This document shows positions 41,323 to 51,566 of a stretch of 64,000 nt of DNA, piece by piece. Under the pieces are notes generated by a model that was not told where the DNA came from, did no database searches, and saw only the letters and a list, made by a program, of their open reading frames with translations. Location of the stretch: the NCBI RefSeq assembly GCF_900188205.1, contig NZ_FZOH01000004.1:186001-250000 (forward strand). The letters are read 5' to 3'. The position numbers and the translations under genes were made by a program. The DNA comes from Geodermatophilus saharensis (lineage in GTDB: Bacteria; Actinomycetota; Actinomycetes; Mycobacteriales; Geodermatophilaceae). Each line of letters opens with the position of its first letter. Within the stretch, counting starts at the first letter, position 1.

Positions 41323-43539
41323 GTGACGCGTGGCGACATTGAGCGCACCTCGTTCAACGAGGAAGTCGCACCCTTCATCGCGGCGGCTATCGGCGTCCCG
41401 GAGCGCTCACCCGACGGCCAGTCCGACCGGTTCGCCTACTTCGCCGACGACACCCGCTTCCTCGTCGTCGCCGGACCGCAGGAAGGTGATGCCGTCCAGC
41501 TGGCGCTGGCGTACGGCATGACCTGGGCCGGTGACCGCCGGCTCGTCCTGGCCCTCCCCCACGCCCATTCCACGGCCACCGCACAGCGCATCCCCTGGTT
41601 CAGCGACGCGCACCGTCCCGAGCTGTGGCTGCACGACGGCGCCACAGTCCGGCCGGCACCCGTGCTCGACCGGACGGCAGCGATCGCCGCCCTCGGCGCA
41701 CGCCTGGAGGACGGCGACGTCCGCACGGACTTCACCGCCGCGTCGACCGCCCTGCACCTCGGCGCCCGTGCCGGTGCGGTCGACCTGCTCGTCGACTGGG
41801 CGACCCGCGACTCCCGGCTGGACTCCGCACACCGGCAGAACGAGCGCGCGTGGCACTGCTCGGGGCAGCGGGTGCTGTCCGTCCGCGGCCGGCGGGGCGG
41901 GGTGCGTGTGCTCGCCGGCATCCACGGCAGTACCGACGACCGCGCACCCCTCGCGCTCGAACTGGATCACGGAACCCGGCTGACCGACGAGCAGCTCACT
42001 GAGGTCAGGGCCGCGGTCGAGGCGGGGATCGCCCGGCGTCTCCAACCGGGCGAGGGGTCGCTGCACCGTCCCGACGAGCACTGGCTGCAGGCCGTCCTGC
42101 GACGCCGCCCCCACCGGGTCGGCATCGAGCAGCCGGCGCTCCGCGAGGTGCCGGCCTGGCGTCCGCGCGACACTCCTGCACGCTGGAGCCGCGGCTACGT
42201 CGACCTGCTGGGGCTCGACGGTCACGGTGACCTGCGCGTCGTCGAGACCAAGCTGGCCAGCAACGACGACGCCCTCCTCGTGCTCCAGGGCCTCGACTAC
42301 CTCACCTGGGCCCAGGCCTACCGCGACGTGCTCGCAGACCGTCTCGGTGCCTCGCCGGCGGCCCGCCTGGTCCTCGACCTGGTCGTCGGTGCCGACGCGG
42401 ATGGCCAGGTCGCCCTGTCCCGGTACAGCGCCGCCCTGCTGGCCGCCCTCGCCGACGACGTCGCCTGGTCGGTGCAGGCCGTGACCGACTGGTTCGGCCC
42501 GGACGCGAGCCCGTCCGTGGTTTCCCCCGCCGAGCGGACCGTGCCCGCCGAGTGGACGGAGCCCGCCAGGACGGGTGACGACGCCTTCCGCACCGCCTGC
42601 CGTGCGACGGCCGTCCGCTGGAAGAAGCGGACCGTCGCGCTGCCGGATGACGCTCGTCGCCCGGCGCCGTATTGGGGCGGCCCGTCGTCCGTTCCGCTGC
42701 CCTTCTGCCTGCCGGTCGAGCACGCTGCGGCCAACCTGCTCCCCGACGTCCGCGAGGAGGCGCTGTCCCTCTTCGCCGAGCTGGGCATCCCCTGGCACCG
42801 GGGCCACGGCGCCGGGCCCGGCAACCACCTGCTGTCCTCGCAGGTGCAGTGCGTCAACGCGCTCACCCGCATGGTCCGTGACCCCGCTCGGCTGCAGAAG
42901 GCGTTCGGCGCGGTCCTCGATGTCGCCGAGGTGCTGCCCATCGAGCCGGGACGTCACCTAACGTTCGAGTTCATCGGCTCGGCCGACGTCCTGGGCGAGG
43001 CGCGGGGCGGCAGCCGGACCCGCGGTGCTCAAAACACCAGTGTCGACGCCGCCTTCCTGTACCGGACGTCCGAAGGCGAGACCGAGCTCGCGCTCGTCGA
43101 GTGGAAGTACACCGAGGAGTACCGGCGCGGCCGCCCGGCCGACCCGGCGAAGGACGCCGTGCGGCGGCAGCGCTACCACCACCTGTGGGCGGCGGACGAC
43201 GGCCCGCTGCACACGGACGTGGTCCCGTTCGAGGACATGCTGGCAGAGCCCTTCTACCAGCTGATGCGCCAGCAGCTCCTCGCCCACGAGCTGGAGGCGC
43301 GAGGAGAGCTGGGCGCCTCGGCGGTGCGGGTCGTCCACGTGCTACCGCCGGGCAACAGCGCCTACCAGGCCAGCCTCACCCGGGACAGCCAGCGCCGGGC
43401 AGGCTCGACGGTCGACGAGGTCTGGACGCGGCTGCTGCGCCGGCCCGACCGGTTCCGCCACTTGGACCCTGCGGTCTTCTGCGACCCGGCGGTCACCTCA
43501 GACGACTACGTCGCCCGCTACTCGGCGGACATCGCGTGA
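41323..43539 (+). CDS. protein with two PD-(D/E)XK-type nuclease regions; C-terminus PGN_0703-like
   Basis: A 738-residue protein from the GTG at 41323 (GAGAGGAAC about 7 bases upstream). A central region near 285-330 reads GYVDLLGLDGHGDLRVVETK, a D ... ExK nuclease signature. The C-terminal 230 residues resemble PGN_0703-family putative restriction endonucleases: HLLSSQVQCVNALTRMV, then NTSVDAAFLYR and LALVEWKYTEEY, giving a second D ... ExK site. It overlaps the next gene by GTGA. No DNA-recognition domain is recognised. It probably cleaves foreign DNA in concert with the next two genes. Confidence 0.72.
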   Translation: MTRGDIERTSFNEEVAPFIAAAIGVPERSPDGQSDRFAYFADDTRFLVVAGPQEGDAVQLALAYGMTWAGDRRLVLALPHAHSTATAQRIPWFSDAHRPELWLHDGATVRPAPVLDRTAAIAALGARLEDGDVRTDFTAASTALHLGARAGAVDLLVDWATRDSRLDSAHRQNERAWHCSGQRVLSVRGRRGGVRVLAGIHGSTDDRAPLALELDHGTRLTDEQLTEVRAAVEAGIARRLQPGEGSLHRPDEHWLQAVLRRRPHRVGIEQPALREVPAWRPRDTPARWSRGYVDLLGLDGHGDLRVVETKLASNDDALLVLQGLDYLTWAQAYRDVLADRLGASPAARLVLDLVVGADADGQVALSRYSAALLAALADDVAWSVQAVTDWFGPDASPSVVSPAERTVPAEWTEPARTGDDAFRTACRATAVRWKKRTVALPDDARRPAPYWGGPSSVPLPFCLPVEHAAANLLPDVREEALSLFAELGIPWHRGHGAGPGNHLLSSQVQCVNALTRMVRDPARLQKAFGAVLDVAEVLPIEPGRHLTFEFIGSADVLGEARGGSRTRGAQNTSVDAAFLYRTSEGETELALVEWKYTEEYRRGRPADPAKDAVRRQRYHHLWAADDGPLHTDVVPFEDMLAEPFYQLMRQQLLAHELEARGELGASAVRVVHVLPPGNSAYQASLTRDSQRRAGSTVDEVWTRLLRRPDRFRHLDPAVFCDPAVTSDDYVARYSADIA

Positions 43540-44033
43540 CCGGCTACGGCCGCGCTGCGCTGGAAGAACTCCGGGCGGTGCACGGCGTGCTGCAAGCCAT
43601 CGACCTCGCCACGGGCACGGGCCTCGAGGAGGCCGTGGCCTCACAGTGCGTCACCGAGGGCGTGGAGGAGCACGCGGACGTGGTAACGGCGCTGGTGCAG
43701 TCGGCGCTGTCATTGCGGGTCGTCCAGCGAGCCGCCGCGCGGGAGCACTGGCGCGAGATGTACGTCGGCACGGTGCAGGCCGACGGCACCGTGCTCGAGG
43801 GCTACGTCGACCTCGTCTATCGGGAGGACGACGGCTCCCTCGTGGTGGTCGACTACAAGACCGACGCCATCCCGGCCGGCGCGCTCCCCGCACGGGCGCG
43901 GTACTACGCGCCTCAGCAGCTGGCCTACGCCTCCGGACTGACCGCAGCCACTGGGAAGCCCGTCGATCCCGTGCTCGTGTTCGCTGCACCGGACACGGCG
44001 GTCGTGGTCCCCCTCTCCGGGACCGCGTCGTGA
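43536..44033 (+). CDS. stand-alone RecB/AddA-type nuclease domain
   Basis: A 165-residue protein equal to the C-terminal nuclease domain of UvrD-like helicase-nucleases (RecB/AddA). The full active site is present: His16 (RAVHGVLQAIDLATG), Asp92 (LEGYVDLVYREDDG), Asp106 and Lys108 (VVVDYKTD), and QQLAYASGL (Gln127/128, Tyr131). The helicase part is missing. GTGA overlaps on both sides show it is translated as its own gene between its neighbours. Either a helicase gene was lost or the nuclease serves a different motor, possibly the sacsin-like ATPase. Confidence 0.8.
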   Translation: MTGYGRAALEELRAVHGVLQAIDLATGTGLEEAVASQCVTEGVEEHADVVTALVQSALSLRVVQRAAAREHWREMYVGTVQADGTVLEGYVDLVYREDDGSLVVVDYKTDAIPAGALPARARYYAPQQLAYASGLTAATGKPVDPVLVFAAPDTAVVVPLSGTAS

Positions 44034-47000
44034 CCGGCCTCCGGGACGCCCAGGACGGCACGACCGTCGACGTCCTCGACCGGGTCGAGGAGAAGACCCG
44101 CGGGCGACTGCGCTCCTATCTCAGCTCCCGTGACGACTGGAACCAGTCGGCCAGCCTCAAGAGCCTCACCGAGCACGCGGTGCGGGACTACGAGCACCGG
44201 GCGCTCGTCGAACTGCTGCAGAACGCGCACGACGCCCAGGCACCGGGCGATCGGGCCGGCCGGGTGCTCATCCGGCTGGACGAGGACGAGGAGGCACACG
44301 GCGTCCTCTACGTCGCCAACAGCGGTCGCGGCCTCTCCGACAGCAACTTCGACGCGATCACCGACATCGCCCGGTCGGACAAGCGGCCCGAGGAGGGCAT
44401 CGGCAACAAGGGGATCGGCTTCAAGAGCGTCCTGCAGCTGAGCCGTCGACCCGAGGTCTTCTCGCTGCGGCACGACGCCCCCGACCCGGAGGCCCGGGGC
44501 TACTGCTTCGGCTTCGCCGCGGACGACGACATCGCGCGCGCCCTGGAGGCGCTCGGTCACGGAGCCGACGACGTCGAGAGGCTCACCGAGGACGTCGTCC
44601 GCGACGTCTTCCCGCTGTGCCTCCCGGCCCCGCGCCCCGATCTGCCCGAGGCCGTCCGCCAGCTCTTCGCTTCCGGTTACGTCACCGTGGTACGGCTGCC
44701 CCTGACCAGCGCCGAGACCGCGGACGACGCGCGCACGCAGATCGAGCAGCTCACCGACGGCCCGCCGGTCCTGCTGTTCCTGCGCCGCGTCGCCGAGCTG
44801 GTCGTCGAGACCGTGTCGGGGGAGACCGCGAGCCAGAGCGTGCTGCTCCGCACGGAGGCTGACCATGCCGGGTCGGGGCCGGCCACGGTGGTCCGTGTCG
44901 AGCTGGGCTACGCCGGCACCTGGGCGCTCGCCGAGCAGGCCGTGCCGGAGGCGCTGTCCGCGACGCGGTCGACCGCAGCATCGCCGGGGGTCACATCAGC
45001 GACGGGTGGCGCGACTGGACCGGTGAGATCCGCGTGTCCCTGGCACTGCGGCTCGACGAGGAGCTCGCCGAGGGCCGTCTCTACACGTTCCTGCCCATGG
45101 GACCCGACGCGGTGGCGCCGCTCCCCGCGCACGTCAATGCTCCCTTCTTCGCGCGCCTGGCCCGTGTAGACCTCGAGGCCACCGTGCCGCTCAACGACCT
45201 GCTGCTGGACCAGGTCGCCGAGCTCGGTGCGCGGCTCCTGCTGACCCCTGCCGACGACGAGCTCCCCGTACCGCCGGAGTCGCTGATCGACCTCCTCTCC
45301 TGGCGCAGGCCGGAGCACGCGCGGATCGTGCGGGCGTTCGAGCGACTCGGATCGTCGGTCGCCACAGCGGACGTCGTCCCCCTGCAGGCCCCTGAGCGGG
45401 CGAGGGGATCCCTGGCGACCGCACATCTGTGGGCCGACCACGATCGATCCGTGCTAACGGGCGAGGAGCTGGTCCGGCACGCCGGCGCCCGTCTCGTCCT
45501 GCGGGTGTCCCCCGAGCGGGCAGCGCGACTCGACGCCGCGGCTCGTGTGCTGGCCGGCCGGGAGCTCGCTCCGCGGCCCGGCGTCGTCGCCGACTGGGCT
45601 GAGGCAGTCGCTGGGAGCCTGGGGAAGCGCGGAGCCCCGCCGGAGATTTGGGGCACCTTCTACGACGAGCTCGCCGCGGTCGTCCCGGACCGTGCCGTGC
45701 TCCGCGGCCGCAAGATCCTCATCGACGATCACGGAGCGGTCCGCCGGTGCAACGGGGCGGAGGACCCCCGACGCAGGGCCGAGGCGTTCTTCTCGCCACG
45801 GTCGACCGGCGACGAGCCCGGTGGAGCGGAGGACATCAAGCTCCCGACGCGGCTGCGCCAGAACGTCTTCTTCGTGTCGCAGGCGATCGACTGGAACCCC
45901 CGGACAGGTCGTGTGGCGAGCAAGCGACCGGGCCGCGCTCTCCTCGAGGACGGCCTGGTGCAGGAGTACCGCGCGGACGCGCTGCTGCCCGTCATCTCCG
46001 AGGTCCTGCACCGCCGTCAGGCGGCCGTCGCCCAGGACGTCCTGCAGTGGACCTTCCGCTTCTCGACCACGCGGGACGAGGTCCCGTGGCGGGAGATCAG
46101 CAGGATGCGGCTGCTCGTCCCCCTCCGAAACGGCTCTTGGGCGCCAGCCGACGAGACCCTGCTTTCGGTCGAGTGGAGCGGCACGGACGTCGAGGTCCTC
46201 GACCAGTTGCTGCAGAGAACGGCCGGGACGTCCGCCGAGCTCGATGCCCTGGCCGGCTCTCTGGTGGCTCCGCCGTCGGACCCCCGGTTCGGCGACCTGC
46301 CGCAGGACGGTCTTCGCGATTTCCTCACCCGGATCGGGGTCCGGACAGGACTGGCGCCCGTGCCGATCGTCGGCACCCTCCGAATCCAGGGCCGCCAGCT
46401 CAGCGCCCCTGCCGCGCTCGTCGAAGCGGGACTCACTAGGCCGACGAGCGCCGTCCTGGCTGCGGCCGTCGACCAGCGCGCGCTGGGAGCGGCCCGCCCC
46501 TACACCGACTACGTTGCCACGAAGCCGCTCTACCGGCTGCCGGGCCAGGACGACTACGAGAGCTTCCCCCCGGCTGCCCGCATGGCCTATGCGTCACTCA
46601 TCGCCTCCGGCCTGCCGTGCTGGCAGGACGAGGTCTTCACAATCCCCATGGCGCGGCCGTCGGATCGACGTGAGGCCTTCCGCCTGTCCAGCCCTCTGCG
46701 CGCCTTCCTCACCGAGGTCCCGTGGGTGCCGGTCAGCCCGCCCGGCAACCGGACCGACATCGAGTACGTCCGCTGCCGGGACGCGTGGTCCCAGGCCGAC
46801 GACGCCCCGCCCTTCCTGGTAGTCATCGCCCGGCAGGTCCGCCGGGTCGTACACGCGTCACCGGCGACCGAGCGGCGTGCGCGGGAGCTCGGCGTCCGCC
46901 TGTGGGACGCGCCCGGGACCGCGGCCGACCGGGTGCTCCTGCTGGCGGACCTGTGGGAGCGCGGAGCGGTCGGCGACACCGTCGTCCACAACTTCAGGAG

Positions 47001-49341
47001 CGCGTACGAGGAGGCGTGGACCGACTTCGTCGGGTCCACGTCGCGCGGGACCCCCTTCGACGGCGCCACGAGAGCGGCCGTGGTGGTCACCCGAGGCACA
47101 CGGCTGGAGGTCGTGGACCTGCTTGATCCCGCTGGGGAGACCGTCTACGTGCAGGACGGCGACGCACGTCAGACGATGCAGCTGCTCGAGCAGAGCGAGG
47201 CCCTCGTCGTGCCGATCCGCGGTCCGCGTCAGGAGCAGATCGCCCGCCGCCTACAGGAGGCGTTCCCCGCGCGGGTCCGCAGGGTCTCGGAGCTGCAGGT
47301 GACCGTCTCGGTCGACGGTCAGCCGTTCCGCCCGGGATCCGATCGGCCCCTGCTCGTCGGCGCCGATCACTCGTGGTTCGTCGACCTGGTGGCCGCCGTC
47401 GTGGAGCTGCGCGGCAGCAGCTTTCGCCGCACGACTCCGGAAGCGCTCCGACGCGTCGTCGCCCGGCTCCGTCGCATCCGCCTGGCCTGGGCTCGCGACC
47501 TTTGCACACAGGTCGACGGACGGGACGTCGAGTTCGGTCGAGGGTCCCGGTCCCAGGCGATCCAGGACGAGGAGAACCCCACCGTCCTCCTGGTGGACGA
47601 CGGGACGGGCGAAGCAACCGCGCTGGAGCGGGCTGCCGCGTCGGTGTGCGAGCTGATCGGCCACCCGGAGCTCGCTGCTGACCTGCGTCTCGTCCTGATG
47701 GACCTGCGCGCGGGCGGACACGGTCCCGGCCGGCCACCGGGACCCGATGCCCTGGCCGCGGTGCTGAACGAGCCGACCGCGCGGGTGGCCGAGGTCCGGT
47801 CGTGGCTGCGTCAGCCGGACGACGTCGCCCTGTCGGTGCTCATCCCGGTCGTCGCGGTGTTCGACGTCGACGAGGCGCGATCGCTGGCGCGCGAGGACGA
47901 GGACGCCCCTGCTGCAGCGGACCTGATCGATTGGCTCGCCGCTCGCACGAGAGCAACGGACGCCGTGGCGCGACTGACCGCGGCGGCTGCGGAGGGCGAC
48001 CTGGACCTGGCTCGCCGAGTCCTGCAGGTCGGCCTCCCCAAGCTCAACGCGGCGATCCAGTTGCTTGGCGCGCCGTACGAGGCCTTGAGGGACGAGGACG
48101 CGATCGAGCAACAATTTCGGGCCTTCCGCTCCCGGTGCGAGGAGGAGGTCTTGCACGCCTTGCGGCTGGCACACCTCGTGGAGTTTCGACGGGGCGAGCC
48201 GCTGGACGACTACCTGCAAGCGCGCTCGCTGAGCAGCCTAACGGCCGATCCGGCCTGGGCCGACGAGTACTACGGGGAGATCCCGCAGGAGCTGCTGCGC
48301 GCGCGGGTCGACGACTGGCTCACGGTCCACTGCGGCGAACCGGACCACAAGGGCACCACCCTGCAGCCGCTCGCAACGGTGCGGGTCGACAACCGCAGGC
48401 AAGTGATCGAGTGGGCGGCGGCCGCGCTGCAGGCGGTTCGGGCGAAGGCCGAGCTGGCGACGCCGACGGCGGAGTGGCCCTCGGGCGCCGACCTCGCGGA
48501 CCGTATGGCTGACCTGGGACTGTTGGACTTCGAACCGCTCCCCGTCGAGCGGTTCCTCGCCTGGCTCCGGGATGTCGAGCTGTGGCCGGCCGACCTGCCG
48601 CTGACCCTGGACGTCGAGGCGCTCGGGTTGTCGGCCGATGCGGTCCAGCGAGCTCAGGACGATGCAGCGCAGGAGCGGCGGGCCCGTCTGGAGGCTCGGC
48701 AGCGCGTCATCGTGGACGGCCGCGAGGTCCTCGGAACCGAGAGCAACTACGCGGACCTCCGGGCTCTTGTCCTGGCCGGCATCGACGACGCGTTCCGTCG
48801 GTCCTCAGGAGAGGTCAGCCTGCGGCCCCTGAGCAGCAAGACGACCCCGCGTCCTGCCGCCCCGGGCCGTCCGGGCCTCGCAGCCGCGCGTCAGCAGCGA
48901 CTCTCGGACGTGCAGGCAGCGGCCGTCGGGTTGGCAGGAGAGGTGGCTGCGCTCGAGTGGGTGAAGGCCAAGCACCCGGGTGTGGACGAGTTGGAGATCT
49001 GGCTGTCCGGCTACCGGAACAAGGTCCTCGGAGACAAGCGGGGCGACGACACTCTGGGGTTCGACATCCGAGTGGATGACCGGCGCACGTGCTGGTTCTA
49101 CGAGGTCAAGGCGTCCATCGGGTCGGCAGGCGAGTTCCTGTTGACCGCTGGTGAGATCGCCCGGGCACAGAACCTGAAGCACCGCGAGCGGTACTCCGTG
49201 CTGTACGTGGAGCACGCTCTGAACAGCGACCTCCGGCGGATCTACCAGTTGCCCAACCCCGTCGACCCGCGCAACTCGCAGCACTTCCGGACGGTCGGAG
49301 AGGGCATCCGCTATCGCTTCGAGCTGCGCAACGGGGCATGA
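44030..49341 (+). pseudogene. sacsin/HSP90-like ATPase with DUF3883 C-terminus, split by a frameshift
   Basis: Two open frames form one gene. The first (44030 to stop 45169) encodes a GHKL/HSP90-like ATPase: LVELLQNAHDAQ (N box, 59-70), VANSGRGLSDSNF (G1), and GIGNKGIGFKSVL (G2), typical of sacsin-type proteins. Coding sense moves to the other frame at about 44955, where AVPEA is followed by VRDAVDRSIAGGHISDGW in the new frame, and continues to 49341. The last 150 residues are a DUF3883 domain (LAGEVAALEWVKAKHPGV, TLGFDIRV, CWFYEVKASIG). One added base restores 1,770 residues. The part after the shift could restart at GTG 45034. It overlaps the upstream nuclease gene by GTGA. The shift may be mutation, sequencing error or recoding. 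Confidence 0.8.
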
Positions 49342-49561
49342 CCGCAGAGCGTGATCTGACGAGCTTCGGGGCGCCGTAACGCAACGCGATGACGGACGAG
49401 GCGCACGCCTCACGTCTGTTCGTCCTCGCGTACGGAGCCACGCCGTCCCTTTCGGACGGCGGCTCACTGGCAGGAGTGATTGCGCTCGACAAGTGCACTG
49501 AACTGCCGATCACCACCGCAGAAGAACAAGTTGCTGCGTGCCGCGACCTCGTGGAGGGACT

Positions 49562-51352
49562 GTGCTCTGGCTCGGCGTCATCGCGATCGGCCTGCTGATC
49601 GTCATCGCCTGCATCGTCGTCACCCGGTCCCGGTCCCGTCGGATCGGTGGACACACCGCCGCCTCCCCGCCGGCGCCTCCGTCGTTCCGTGTTCGGGCAG
49701 GCGCTTTCGATGAGCTCGCGACCTCGATCCTGGGACCCGGAACCACGGTCCCCGAGGTCGAGCGGGGGGACGGCCGTGTTGCTCCTCTTACTGAGGTCAC
49801 TCCTCTCCGGGCAGGTAGGGACTCCTCGAACTCCTCCTCCGGCGCGGCCCAGGACAGGAAGGGGCGGCGAGCCGAGGCGCTGCGGGACGCCGCTTTCATC
49901 GCGCTGCCCTCCGAGCTCCTGGCCGCGGCTGCAGGCGCCGAGACAGTGCACGACGTCCTGGCCATGGACAGCACCGTCCTGCGCAGCCTCCACCAGCTCT
50001 CAGGGGAGCAGGTCAGCGGCCTGGCCGACTTGAGGGACCTGCAGAACTCTCGTCACTACGACCTGCTGAGCTTCAAGGTCCGAGGCGGGGCCGGCGAACA
50101 GGCCGTCGCCGATTAGTTCACCGAGGCGGGACACGAGGTCACCTGGCCGGCCGGAGGGGCGACGGAGTTCGGTCCCAGCAACAACCCCGGCTGGGACCTC
50201 GCCATCGACGGGCACGAGGTGAACGTCAAGGTCGTCAGCGACGCGTCGAGGGCGATCTCGGAGCACTTCGCGCGGTACCCGGATGTCCCGCTCGTCCTCA
50301 ACGAGAACGCCGCCAACATCCCGGACGATGCGCTCATCTTCGACGGTGAGACGCCCCTCGACCCCGGTCAATTGGTCGGCGACCATCTCGTCATCGTCGA
50401 CGAGTCGCTGAGCCTGTCGGGACTCGAGCACGCTCAAGCGGCCGTTGCAGATGCGGCCCGAGACCCGTTGACCGATGGTCTCGCAGACCAGATCCCCATT
50501 GTCAGCTTCCTCTCCGCCGCCGTCCGTAGCGGGTACAAGGAGGGGCGGCTGCTCGTCGGCGGGAAGACCGATCTCGAGCGAGCCCTGAAGAACGTGCTGG
50601 TCGACACGGCAGTCAAAGGTGGCGGGGCCACCGCGGGAGGCATCGCGGGCGCGAAGGCGGGGCTCCTGGTCGACGCAGCACTCGGTGGAACGTCTCTCGG
50701 TCTGGGAGGCCTCGTGGGCGGTTTGATCGGTGCCGTGGGGGGCGCTCTCGCAGGTGGCCAGGTGGCCAGCCACATCAAGCTGGCGCCCCTCCGGGAGGCA
50801 CAGTCTGACCTGATGGAGGTGCTCGGGGACTTCGAAGCCGCCGTGGCGCAGCAGAAGGAGCAAGCCGACGCGGACGTCCGCACGGCCGCGACCCGAGCTG
50901 CGGAGGACTTCCAGCGACGGGCGACGACATGCCACACGGCCTACGAGACGCTGCTCGAGGAGCTGGCCATCCGCCACCGCGACGCTGTTGCTCTCACCGG
51001 CCCCCGCGTCCAGGGACTGGCCGCGGCCGCGGAGCGATCCGTCGACGAGGCCGTCGCCGACTACGTGTTCCGGATGAGCGACGTCCATTCGCGGGAGGAC
51101 GCTGACCTGGGCCTCGTCCGTGCTGCTCGACGGGCCGCCGACCAGTGGCGTGACCGCATGCGGACCGTCCTGCTCGCCAAGGACGACCGCGGACCGTGGA
51201 TGAGCACGTTCTTCGACGTCCTGATGGCCACCCCCGCCGGCCAAGAGTTGGCGGTCCGCTATCTCAAGACCTGTGCGGACCAGAGCCGGCTCCTGAGGAC
51301 CACGGCCCTCGAGGGCAACCGCCAGATGACTCGGAGGATCCGCGCCGCGTGA
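49562..51352 (+). pseudogene. membrane/glycine-zipper protein with an internal amber codon
   Basis: One reading frame of 597 codons from GTG 49562 (GGAGGG upstream) contains a single TAG at 50114-50116. Sequence on both sides is coherent: FKVRGGAGEQAVAD before and FTEAGHEVTWPAGG after, continuing with NNPGWDLAIDGHEVNVKVV, which looks like a D ... ExxxK strand. An N-terminal transmembrane helix (WLGVIAIGLLIVIACIVVTR) is followed by a linker. Later comes a Gly-rich membrane-like stretch (LGLGGLVGGLIGAVGGALAG), then a coiled coil. Without read-through the gene gives a 184-residue fragment and possibly a separate product restarting at GTG 50219. A family is not recognised. Confidence 0.65.
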
Positions 51353-51361
51353 CGGGAGTCC

Positions 51362-51499
51362 GTGGTCGTGGTGGAGAAGGCTCGTGCCGCTGCGCTCGAC
51401 CGAGCTCAGACCGCTCTCGAACCAACCAAGGGCAGACTCACCGAGGCGCACGCCAAGACGAAGGACGAGCTGGTCAAGGCGGGCGTGAGCGAGGACTGA
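51362..51499 (+). CDS. 45-residue charged helical protein
   Basis: A short frame starting at GTG 51362, 9 bases after the amber-containing gene, with GGGAG just upstream. The product (VVVVEKARAAALDRAQTAL, then KGRLTEAHAKTKDELVKAGV) is a single charged helix. Position and ribosome-binding site make co-expression plausible; function is unknown. Confidence 0.45.
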   Translation: MVVVEKARAAALDRAQTALEPTKGRLTEAHAKTKDELVKAGVSED

Positions 51500-51566
51500 G
51501 CCAGCGGCTCAGGGCGCCCAACCGTCCTGGCCGACATCCGGACGCTTGGCAACGAGGCGGCGCCGG

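Noticed and set aside
49390-49598. 69-residue plus-strand frame after the sacsin-like gene
   Set aside because: No ribosome-binding site or family, and it overlaps the better supported start at 49562.
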